Shown here in pieces: positions 17,010-24,435 of a stretch of DNA of 59,744 bases (position 1 is the first letter of the stretch; every line of letters begins with the position of its first letter). Where the stretch lies: assembly GCA_964599915.1 (NCBI GenBank), contig CAZRHR010000007.1, positions 1 to 59,744 of the forward strand, written 5' to 3'. The notes under the pieces are model-generated. The model saw only the letters and a list, made by a program, of their open reading frames with translations. It did not search any database and had not been told where the DNA came from. Source of the stretch: CAZRHR01 sp964599915. Lineage in GTDB: Bacteria; Bacteroidota; Bacteroidia; CAIKAF01. The position numbers were made by a program, and so were the translations under genes.

Positions 17010-18689
17010 TTAGGGGCATATCCGGGTAATGGTAATTTGACCTGATCCGGTTTGAAATTGCCCAAGATTTTGAATGGTTTGGCTGGCAAACTGGCTGCTT
17101 CCATTGTAGGCACCATTGGAGGTAGCCAGGTTGGTGATGCCGTTCGCGACAAAAGATCCTCCTCCGCCTGCCACATTGTTAGAGGGTCCTGCGCCTCCTG
17201 AATATCCGCCGCCCGCGCCTCCATTGGAATTACATGCACCTCCTCCACTGGCTCCGCCGCCAAATCCTCCACTTCCACTGCCACTGGACCAGTCACAACC
17301 CCAATTGGCTGGTGCGCCGCCATTTCCTCCATTCAGAAACGCCATTCCCGGCATGGATGGTGCGGGACTTAAGGTCGCCATGCTTCCATCTGTGGACCAA
17401 CCTCCCCCGCCTGCGCCTCTGGAACCACCGGTTCCTCCTTGACCATTAACGCCGCCTCCCGATCCTCCGCCATTGTTCCCACCCGACGTGGTGGTCACTC
17501 CTGTGGCTGCATTATAATTTCCAAACCCAGCACCACCTCCGGCAATGAATAGCGGATTGCCATTTCTGACAATAAAACTTCCTCCACCGCCTCCACCGGG
17601 TGACCCAATGGTTGGAGGCGTTCCGCCTTTTTGACCCACCAAAAGTTGAAGCACATCGCCTTGGGTTAAATTGACATCTCCTGTCATAATAATACCTCCG
17701 CCTCCTTGTCCTAAAGAGCTGCTGGTGTTGGGATATCCATCTCCACCCTGGGCGCCTCTCACTTGAATTCTATAATTTCCGGTAAATGGAACCGTCCAAG
17801 ATTGGATGCCACCTGACACGGTTACTACGCCCGGACCATACGCCGCATTGCATTGCGAAGCCGAAGGGCCAAATTGCCCCGAGGCGCCGCAGGTAGTAAA
17901 AGTATAAATCAAAGGTTGACAAGAAGTGAGTACCACCGTTTGGGTAATGCTATCCACACACCCCACCGCATTGGTTACCACTAATTTTACCGCAAAACTT
18001 CCTGCTTGGTTCCACGTAACTTGCGGGTTTTGAGTGCTGGCCGTAGCGGGTGTTCCACTAGGGAAAGTCCATGCATAAGTACTCATGCCTGCCGGACCGG
18101 AAAAAGTAATGGGTGTTTGAATGCCACCTGCTACGGGAGAAAAAGTAGCCACGGGAATGGAAGGATTGATATTCAGCGTGGCCGTGCCGGAGCTGCCACA
18201 ACTGTTTTGGGCGACTACAGATATTGTTCCACCTGTACTGCCCATATTCACCACAATCGAAGAGGTTCCTTGTCCGGAAACTATCGTGGCTCCGGATGGA
18301 ACGGTCCAGGTATAGCTGCTTGCATCGGCTTGCGGGGCAACGGTGTAAGTTACGTTTGATTGGTTTACACAGAATTGAGCTGGACCGGAAAGGCTTGGTG
18401 TAGCCGGTGGTACGGTGCAATTACATGCAACGGCTTTCCATCCGGAGGCGAAATAAATCTCCAAACATTCGGTAGTTAAATTAATGATTTGCAGCCCCAA
18501 TGCCGGATTAACGATGGCATTTCGCTGGGCGGTTGTAAGTCGGGGAATCAAAAGCCCTTTATCCTGAAATTGCATATCAATGCCCGCCGAAGGATTTGGG
18601 GGTTGGTTGCTGCCTATGGTTACACCTTGACCCATGAGCGGATGAAACAAGAAGGAAAACAAAAAGCTAAGCTGGAAAAAAGTCTTCAT
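17010..18689 (-). CDS. Secreted glycine-rich protein with ALK-like domain (cluster gene 3)
   Basis: The 559-aa product starts at ATG 18689, which overlaps the previous gene's stop as TAATG. The domain order is the same as its neighbours: signal peptide (1-21), N-terminal GLLIPRLTTAQR domain, Ig-like domain (about 90-176), PKD domain (about 178-255) and glycine-rich domain (257-559). The Cys motif is CGASGQFGPSASQCNAAY (267-284), followed by SWTVPFTGNYRIQVRGAQGG, LLVGQKG and the end GQITITRICP. This is the most divergent of the three ALK-like paralogues in its stalk. A few Cys lie in the poly-Gly region (NWGCDW, GGACNS) and could form disulfides. Function unknown. Confidence 0.82.
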   Translation of the reverse strand: MKTFFQLSFLFSFLFHPLMGQGVTIGSNQPPNPSAGIDMQFQDKGLLIPRLTTAQRNAIVNPALGLQIINLTTECLEIYFASGWKAVACNCTVPPATPSLSGPAQFCVNQSNVTYTVAPQADASSYTWTVPSGATIVSGQGTSSIVVNMGSTGGTISVVAQNSCGSSGTATLNINPSIPVATFSPVAGGIQTPITFSGPAGMSTYAWTFPSGTPATASTQNPQVTWNQAGSFAVKLVVTNAVGCVDSITQTVVLTSCQPLIYTFTTCGASGQFGPSASQCNAAYGPGVVTVSGGIQSWTVPFTGNYRIQVRGAQGGDGYPNTSSSLGQGGGGIIMTGDVNLTQGDVLQLLVGQKGGTPPTIGSPGGGGGGSFIVRNGNPLFIAGGGAGFGNYNAATGVTTTSGGNNGGGSGGGVNGQGGTGGSRGAGGGGWSTDGSMATLSPAPSMPGMAFLNGGNGGAPANWGCDWSSGSGSGGFGGGASGGGACNSNGGAGGGYSGGAGPSNNVAGGGGSFVANGITNLATSNGAYNGSSQFASQTIQNLGQFQTGSGQITITRICP

Positions 18690-20290
18690 TAAGGACAAAT
18701 TTTAGTGATGGTGATGTACCCTGCCGCGGCATTACCGCCATTTTGATTGTTTTGGTTGGTTCCTGCATTAAAGGACCCTGCTCCTCCGCCGGGTGAATTA
18801 TGCGAGGAGCTCATGTATCTGCCGGGATGGCCGCCTGTATATCCTCCGCCACCTCCACCGGAATGGGTACTACCTCCCCCGCCACCAAATCCGCCCGACC
18901 AGGTACTGTTGGCAGAGCCACTATATCCTGTTCCTCCGTTGGCGGTGGTTAAAAACCTTTCTCCGCCGGTGGACCAGCTGTCTGAGACGCCGTTTTGATT
19001 CCAGCCGGCACCTCCACTACTGCCGTTTTGCACGCCAAACAATCCTCCGGCGCCGGGGGTGCTATTGGAGGTGGCATTGGTTTGCGCTGCCGATGCAGGA
19101 TGGCCCGGAGTGTTCCCGGAACTATAGCAATCCATGCCGCCTCCCCCACCTGCTGCAATAAGCAAACTCGCTTGACTTAGGTTATAAACAAAAGAACCAC
19201 CGCCGCCTCCACAGCCTCCGCCGCCACCATTGGTGTTTCCACGTTGGCCTACCACCATGTCAATGGTTTGACCTGCAGTCAATGTAAAATCCCCCCGAAT
19301 AATAGCTCCCTGTCCACCTAAGGTTCCACCTCCTTGTGCGCCTGCCGCCTCAATTCGGTAAGTAGCAGTTTCAGGTACAGTCCAAGTCTGTTTGCCCGAA
19401 GTTACAGTAACTACACCTGGCCCATACGCCGTGTTGCATTGAGATTGTGATGGCCCAAACCGTCCCGTCGCACCACACGGCGTAAAGGTTCTGGTAAAAG
19501 GTTGACACAAGCTGATAACGACCGATTGGGTGGAGGTAGCTGTGCAACCTACCGCATTGGTTACTTGTAAACTTACTACATAGGTTCCGGCATTTGTCCA
19601 GGTAACTTGTGGGTTTTGTGTAGATGCAGTAGCAGGGGTGCCGCCCGCGAAGGTCCATGCATAACTGCTCATGCTGGCAGGACCTGAAAAGGAAACTGCG
19701 TTATTGATGGATCCTGCAAGTGGCGTAAAGGTAGCAGAAGGAACCGAAGGATTTACCGTGAGGCTGCTGGCAGAAGACGTGCCACAACTATTGGCAGCGG
19801 TTACGGAGATAACACCACTCTGACTACCAAGATTTACGACAATGGATGGACTTCCTTGTCCAGAAACTACGGTAGCCCCGGGAGGAATACTCCAAGTGTA
19901 GGTGCTGGCATCCGGCTGTGGGGTTACGCTGTACGTAAGTCCCGTTTGGTTCACACAAAAGTCTGTTGGTCCCGATATCGCAGCAGGGGTAGCAGGCGCT
20001 GTCGTGCACTCACAGGCCGTGGCTCGCCAACCGCCATTAAAGTGAGTTTCTATACATTGGGTGGTGGTGTTGAAAATTTGCAACCCAACAGGTGGAGAAG
20101 AAATGGCATTGCGTTGCGTGGTGGTCAACCTGGGTAAGAGAAAACCGCTGTTGGTAGATTGTAAATCTAAGACGGCCGCGGGGTCAGGTGGGTTAGACGT
20201 TCCTATGGTAACGCCTTGGGAGGAAAGATGACTCACAGGGTGAATTAAACAGCATGAGACCAACCCTAAGATTTGAATTAATTTTCTCAT
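18689..20290 (-). CDS. Secreted glycine-rich protein with ALK-like domain (cluster gene 2)
   Basis: The 533-aa product starts at ATG 20290, overlapping the previous stop as TAATG. The signal peptide probably ends at Gln25; LVSC at 10-13 also resembles a short lipobox, so lipid anchoring cannot be excluded. The stalk (residues about 95-265) is nearly identical by eye to that of cluster gene 4. The glycine-rich domain begins with CGATGRFGPSQSQCNTAY (272-289), then TWTVPETATYRIEAAGAQGG and VVGQRG, and ends GYITITKICP. The poly-Gly part differs from gene 4 in length and sequence. No T9SS tail. The shared stalk points to recent duplication or gene conversion. Confidence 0.82.
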   Translation of the reverse strand: MRKLIQILGLVSCCLIHPVSHLSSQGVTIGTSNPPDPAAVLDLQSTNSGFLLPRLTTTQRNAISSPPVGLQIFNTTTQCIETHFNGGWRATACECTTAPATPAAISGPTDFCVNQTGLTYSVTPQPDASTYTWSIPPGATVVSGQGSPSIVVNLGSQSGVISVTAANSCGTSSASSLTVNPSVPSATFTPLAGSINNAVSFSGPASMSSYAWTFAGGTPATASTQNPQVTWTNAGTYVVSLQVTNAVGCTATSTQSVVISLCQPFTRTFTPCGATGRFGPSQSQCNTAYGPGVVTVTSGKQTWTVPETATYRIEAAGAQGGGTLGGQGAIIRGDFTLTAGQTIDMVVGQRGNTNGGGGGCGGGGGSFVYNLSQASLLIAAGGGGGMDCYSSGNTPGHPASAAQTNATSNSTPGAGGLFGVQNGSSGGAGWNQNGVSDSWSTGGERFLTTANGGTGYSGSANSTWSGGFGGGGGSTHSGGGGGGYTGGHPGRYMSSSHNSPGGGAGSFNAGTNQNNQNGGNAAAGYITITKICP

Positions 20291-21810
20291 TAGTACGTAA
20301 TTACAATTTGTCCATGTCCGGAATGCACGCCGGATGCGTTGCTTGGGCTGGAACCGGAATTAAAACTACCTCCGCCGCCCCCGCTGCTATTGATGGCACC
20401 TGAACCACCGCCTGAATAGCCACCACCTCCTCCGCCGCAATTGCAATGTCCTGCGCCTACCGAACCACCTCCTCCGCCTAAACCAAAGGAGCCCTGCGTG
20501 GTGGTGGTACTGCTAGATTGGCCATTTTGGCCTGTAGATCCATTGGCTCCCGCATTGAATCCACGTCCACCATAGGAAAAGTTATTTCCACTATACACCG
20601 TTCCGCCTCCATCGCCGCCTCCTGTACCTCCTGAGCCGGAATTGCCGCCTCCCGCTTGGCCATTGGCAGAAGTGGTGCCTTGCATGTTCGAAATGGTACT
20701 GCTTCCATTGATTCCACCACCCCCACCTGCAACAATCAGGGGAGTTCCATTTAACACCACTCCGGAGCCGCCGCCACCCCCACTAGAGTTTGGGTCTGTG
20801 TTTCCTTGTTGCCCTACGATGATTTGTAATACTTGACCCGGCGTTAGAGCGAAGGTTCCTTCCATACGTGCACCCAAGCCACCCTGGCCAGATGAGGTGT
20901 TTCCTCCTTGGGCACCCAAGGCACGAATTCGCGCACTGGTGGCACAGGGTGGTACCGTCCAGGTTTGTAAGCTGCCTGTGTAATTGAATGTAACGGTAGT
21001 CGTTCCCGGTGCAGGACAATTGGTTACGGTTACGGTTTGTTGGGTACTTCCCACACAGCCTTGGGCATCTGTCACTTGTAACCCAATGGTCACAGCGCCT
21101 GTGCTACTCCAAGTAACTGAAGGATTGGGTAGGGTAGAGGTGGCCGGATTTCCCCCAGAGAAGGTCCAGGCATAGGTGACGCCCGAGGGTTGTCCGGTAA
21201 ATTGTACCGGCTGATTCAAAATGGGTTGTGCCGGGTTTGCACTAAAACTTGGACTCGGATTTTGCGCTACCACACTGAGTGAGGTTGGGCTGGATGTTCC
21301 ACAGAAATTTTGTGCTGTTACGGCGATTTGTCCTGTTCCGTTGGTAAAATTGACCACCACCGCTGTATCCCCTTGTCCACTAACTAGCGTGGCGCCTGAG
21401 GGTAAAGTCCAAGTATAGGAAGTTGCTCCTGCTACCGGAGCAATCCAATAATTTACTCCAGATTGATTTCCACACACTTGGTTCGGTCCCTGTATAAGCG
21501 CGGGGGCAGGTGGCGCTTGGTTGCAAGAACAAGACACGGATTTCCACCCGTTATTGTGGTAAATTTCTAAGCAGGAAGTGGTTGTGTTGTAAACTTGAAG
21601 GCCAATGGTCGGATTTTGAATGGCATTTCGTTGGGTGGTGGTGAGCCTGGGAAGGGCGAGGCCGCCGGTGGTCGATTGGATATCTAACGTGGCCGAAGGA
21701 TGCGGAGGGTTGTTGCTACCAATGGTGACGCCTTGGGCATGAACTGAGAGGGTGGACCAAAAGCAATGGCATGCAGCAAGAAAAAAGGACAAATAAAATG
21801 TGCGGTACAT
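20290..21810 (-). CDS. Secreted glycine-rich protein, first gene of the cluster, non-ALK type
   Basis: The 506-aa product starts at ATG 21810 with a signal peptide (1-26, ending SVHAQ). The N-terminal domain (LALPRLTTTQRNAI), Ig-like and PKD domains (TYAWTFSGGNPATSTLPNPSV) match the other three proteins. Its glycine-rich domain lacks the CGA...CN.AY motif. It begins VTFNYTGSLQTWTVPPCATS, which is the form used by the three modules of the giant protein at 53372-59365. It ends GHGQIVITY without the terminal ICP. Other parts follow the family: ALGAQGG, IIVGQQG, then poly-Gly runs. As first gene it probably carries the operon promoter, though I see no clear TAnnTTTG upstream. Confidence 0.8.
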   Translation of the reverse strand: MYRTFYLSFFLAACHCFWSTLSVHAQGVTIGSNNPPHPSATLDIQSTTGGLALPRLTTTQRNAIQNPTIGLQVYNTTTSCLEIYHNNGWKSVSCSCNQAPPAPALIQGPNQVCGNQSGVNYWIAPVAGATSYTWTLPSGATLVSGQGDTAVVVNFTNGTGQIAVTAQNFCGTSSPTSLSVVAQNPSPSFSANPAQPILNQPVQFTGQPSGVTYAWTFSGGNPATSTLPNPSVTWSSTGAVTIGLQVTDAQGCVGSTQQTVTVTNCPAPGTTTVTFNYTGSLQTWTVPPCATSARIRALGAQGGNTSSGQGGLGARMEGTFALTPGQVLQIIVGQQGNTDPNSSGGGGGSGVVLNGTPLIVAGGGGGINGSSTISNMQGTTSANGQAGGGNSGSGGTGGGDGGGTVYSGNNFSYGGRGFNAGANGSTGQNGQSSSTTTTQGSFGLGGGGGSVGAGHCNCGGGGGGYSGGGSGAINSSGGGGGSFNSGSSPSNASGVHSGHGQIVITY

Positions 21811-21917
21811 GGGGCTATATTGTGGCAGATAAAATTAAGTCTTTTTTAAACCATTTTCGGATAAAATGCAGGTGAAGTTTGACATATCAACACCTCTCAA
21901 TTCAAAATAATTAGAAT

Positions 21918-21938
21918 AAAGGTCAACTATTGACCTTT
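21918..21938. promoter_or_regulatory. Perfect inverted repeat upstream of the glycine-rich operon
   Basis: AAAGGTCAA, a 3-nt spacer and TTGACCTTT form perfect 9-bp arms. The site lies about 107 bp upstream of the first cluster gene and 49 bp after the DUF3667 stop. It could be an operator for the operon or a weak terminator for DUF3667; the sequence after it on the minus strand is T-rich but has no long T run. Confidence 0.5.
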
Positions 21939-21986
21939 GTTCGTTGCTTTGGAGACCACACTAACATTGTGTATCGGAAAAAAAAC

Positions 21987-22718
21987 TTAGCCCCGAACAA
22001 AGTGAAGGCATACAGCAGAAATAATGATAATGAAATAGAAGCTTATAAAACTTAACGCGTAGACTAGGCTGGTTTTTAAGTAATTCATCCATGCATGCGG
22101 TCTAAAAAAATCCCCCAAACTCCAAATCCCATAACCAAACATTAAAAGAGAACCAAGTGAATAAGGGATCTTAGGTAAGAAATACAACACGCCCTCAAAT
22201 CCCAAAAGAAGCATCATTTCAATGCCCAAGGAAAAACATAAAATGGCCAATATCTCCACATAATGATAGGGGCTCTTTCGGAAAAACAATTTAATCCAAA
22301 GACTCATCACCAGTCCTAACATGACATTGGCATACCCATAGTGACTGGAAACCCAGGCCATAATGGAAACAAATGGATTATTCTCCCCAAATTTTGCATA
22401 ATCAAATACAGGGGTCACCTTAAGCATCTTGCTAAAAACCGTGTAAAAAAAAGAGGTTGCAAGTAAAAAAGTGAGGGGTTTCACAAATTTACTGCGGTCT
22501 CCTGTAAGATACTCCCGTAAAGCGGCGCCCGGTCGGGTCATCAAAGAGGAAAAAGTGTAAACCAACCCTTTTTCAACATTGAACAAGCCTGCCAATTCCA
22601 GCATTAAGTAGCCGCCATCCATTTTTTTCCAAGACTTGGGTTTCCCACATTGTGCGCAGAAAGGGCCTGTCATTTCGGCGCCACATGATTTGCAGGTGGA
22701 TTCGACATTATTTTCCAT
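21987..22718 (-). CDS. DUF3667 membrane protein
   Basis: The 243-aa protein begins with a zinc-ribbon-like CKSCGAEMTGPFCAQCGKPK (residues 9-28). The DUF3667 hallmark follows: a helix, GLVYTFSSLMTRPGAALREYLTGDRSKFVKP, then four to five membrane segments (about 82-98, 125-145, 155-180, 185-200, 215-240). The family is widespread in Bacteroidota and has no known function. It precedes the glycine-rich operon on the same strand, 176 bp away with an inverted repeat between them, so it is probably a separate unit. Confidence 0.85.
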   Translation of the reverse strand: MENNVESTCKSCGAEMTGPFCAQCGKPKSWKKMDGGYLMLELAGLFNVEKGLVYTFSSLMTRPGAALREYLTGDRSKFVKPLTFLLATSFFYTVFSKMLKVTPVFDYAKFGENNPFVSIMAWVSSHYGYANVMLGLVMSLWIKLFFRKSPYHYVEILAILCFSLGIEMMLLLGFEGVLYFLPKIPYSLGSLLMFGYGIWSLGDFFRPHAWMNYLKTSLVYALSFISFYFIIIISAVCLHFVRG

Positions 22719-22790
22719 TTTTTAATGGGCTAAATGCTATTGATAAAAGGCTGAAAAACCATGTGTTAAATATACCTTGAATGGCGTGAA

Positions 22791-22816
22791 ATGAGATGTG
22801 AAATCTCATATTTTTT
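22791..22816 (+). terminator. Hairpin followed by a T run, plus-strand orientation
   Basis: ATGAGAT, a 5-nt loop and ATCTCAT are followed by a T run ending at 22816. The form is an intrinsic terminator for plus-strand transcription, yet the genes on both sides are on the minus strand. It may stop antisense transcription or belong to a small RNA. Confidence 0.35.
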
Positions 22817-22826
22817 GACAAAAAGA

Positions 22827-22861
22827 AAAGCCCCTGGTCACCAATGGTTACCGGGGGCTTT
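22827..22861 (-). terminator. Terminator of the DUF1566 gene
   Basis: AAAGCCCCTGGT at 22827-22838 pairs with ACCGGGGGCTTT at 22850-22861 with one G-T wobble. On the minus strand the stem is followed by a T-rich tract. It lies 23 bp past the stop of the gene at 22885. Confidence 0.8.
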
Positions 22862-22884
22862 GCCTTACGTTGCGGGTTTGGGGC

Positions 22885-23841
22885 TTAATACGCCCGAATG
22901 GCACGCAAGATATACGTGTTCAAATGAAATCTGTTTCCGGACGCATTTCCATTGGTAAAAGAGAAGGTCCATTCATCTTCTCCTTCATATTTGGTTCTGC
23001 TCCAATAAAATCCGGATAAAAGGAGGGGGTCCGCTTCTTTGATTTTGGATAAAGCCAAATTCACTTGTTCACGGTTCTTCCATAAAATGGCCAATTCATC
23101 AATGGAGGGTAAATACCAATCGTCAAAGCCGCCAGTTTCCAAATCATCGCATAGTTTTCCTGCAGGAGATAATTTAGCCGGTGCTGCTTGCTCAGGTTTG
23201 GGTGGATTCAATCCTGTCCAATTGGCAGTAGGAGTTGCTTTTTTCGGAGCCGCAGGCTTGGTGTCAATGTTGGGCGTAAACTCCAAATCATGCAAGCTCA
23301 CCACCAAACCATGCTCCACACCTTTGGAATCTTTCCACTGATGAAACACCACTCCTCCTCCGTATGTTTCTCCAATGCTGAATAAAAAGGTACCCTTGGT
23401 CGAATCCAATTCTGCAGCCGGTGGGGTAAAGAAAAACGGCATTACACCCAAGGTGCGAAAGGATTCACCCCCATTCACGTCAAGACCAACTTCAAGGAAG
23501 TAATCTCCTGAGGTCCAAACTATTTCTTGTATTTTTCCTTTTTTAACCGTTCCTTTTCCTAATTCAATTTGAAACTGTCCCGCACCATCTGTGGTGGTTT
23601 TATGTGTCTCCGTGTATAGGGCTTCACCGGTTGGCTCTGTTTTAAGTACGGAAAGTTGGACCGCTATGGGCGCAGAAACCAACTTATTTCCAGACGCCGT
23701 GTAAGCCACGCCACGGTAGGGTAAAAATTTGGATTGAGCCACCAGCTTTTGGGTGCTCATTACACCCAAAAGGAGGACCAGCGCACCGATCATTAGGCCA
23801 TTTATTTGGCGGGAAAAAGAAGGTTGGCTTTTAGTTTTCAT
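22885..23841 (-). CDS. Secreted DUF1566 (Lcl C-terminal-type) protein
   Basis: The 318-aa protein has a long signal sequence (hydrophobic 15-31, cut near VAQ36). The N-terminal domain (FLPYRGVAYTASGNKL, then LYTETHKTTTDGAGQFQIELG) is common at the start of Bacteroidota surface proteins. The C-terminal part carries the DUF1566 pattern: IGETYGGGVVFHQW, HGLVVSLHDLEF, GGFDDWYLPSIDELAIL, FYWSRTKYEGEDEWTFSF and a final RAIRAY. A Pro/Ala-rich linker (KPAAPKKATPTANW) lies between strands. The family is thought to be lectin- or fimbria-related, but no activity is established. It has its own terminator and diverges from the spt gene across 594 bp. Confidence 0.72.
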   Translation of the reverse strand: MKTKSQPSFSRQINGLMIGALVLLLGVMSTQKLVAQSKFLPYRGVAYTASGNKLVSAPIAVQLSVLKTEPTGEALYTETHKTTTDGAGQFQIELGKGTVKKGKIQEIVWTSGDYFLEVGLDVNGGESFRTLGVMPFFFTPPAAELDSTKGTFLFSIGETYGGGVVFHQWKDSKGVEHGLVVSLHDLEFTPNIDTKPAAPKKATPTANWTGLNPPKPEQAAPAKLSPAGKLCDDLETGGFDDWYLPSIDELAILWKNREQVNLALSKIKEADPLLLSGFYWSRTKYEGEDEWTFSFTNGNASGNRFHLNTYILRAIRAY

Positions 23842-24266
23842 ACAAAAGGTTCAAAACGTTGGTTCGGACAAATGTCCTTTTATTTTAGGACAGGATACAA
23901 TGTAGAAGTAAAGAAACGATTAAGGTTCTAAGTTTTATCACATTATTAAAACCCAACTTATCGAGAATATCCATAAAGCTAGGTTTTTAAAAGAGGCGCA
24001 ATAAAACCGGTCTAAAGTAATATTATTTTTCTCAATTATCCAAAGATTTGGTGGTTCACTCACTTTTAAAATGCTTTTAGGGTTTGGGTTTTATAATTGT
24101 ATTCATCGTGTTTATTATCAATGGATAAAATCGCTCATAGGTCCATTCAAGCTAACTTTTAAATCGCTATTAGGGGATTGGCAATGAAGGTTGACGTAAG
24201 AAATATTCCTTTATTGGCATATTCAAAATGGTTTTAAGTTTTGTTTTAATGAAGCGCATCTTATCT

Positions 24267-24288
24267 AACGTAAACTACGCCTTACGTT
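24267..24288. promoter_or_regulatory. Inverted repeat upstream of the oxoamine synthase gene
   Basis: AACGTAA, an 8-nt spacer and TTACGTT form a perfect 7-bp dyad about 120 bp upstream of the -7 box at 24409. It is the size of a dimeric regulator's operator. The regulator is unknown. Confidence 0.4.
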
Positions 24289-24408
24289 CACGGTCTGGGT
24301 AAACACCCACCTCATGTTTTAATTTAACACCATCCCAGACGGTTATGGCATTGGAGCCAACTTTACTCAAAATTCAAGGCCCTGCGCCCGTAGCGGAAAG
24401 TTATTTCT

Positions 24409-24416
24409 TACTTTTG
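24409..24416 (+). promoter_or_regulatory. -7 box of the oxoamine synthase gene
   Basis: TACTTTTG matches TAnnTTTG and ends 19 nt before the ATG at 24436. Confidence 0.5.
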
Positions 24417-24435
24417 TACCTATATCATACATTCC

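Larger units (their letters stand above)
23842..24435. other. 594-bp AT-rich intergenic region between divergent genes
   Basis: No coding frame is supported. It holds an inverted repeat at 24267-24288, a second longer-range pair (GTCTGGG at 24293-24299 with CCCAGAC at 24334-24340) and the -7 box of the oxoamine synthase gene. The left two-thirds shows nothing recognisable. Confidence 0.7.

Noticed and set aside
15125..21418. Many plus-strand open frames opposite the glycine-rich genes
   Set aside because: They are antisense shadows of Gly and Pro/Thr-rich codons (CCGCCACC repeats), with no family likeness, no promoter and overlapping a well-supported minus-strand operon.
15318..21810. Repeated GC-rich blocks considered as a CRISPR array or minisatellite
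   Set aside because: The repeats are in-frame glycine codons of irregular length, not direct repeats with unique spacers.
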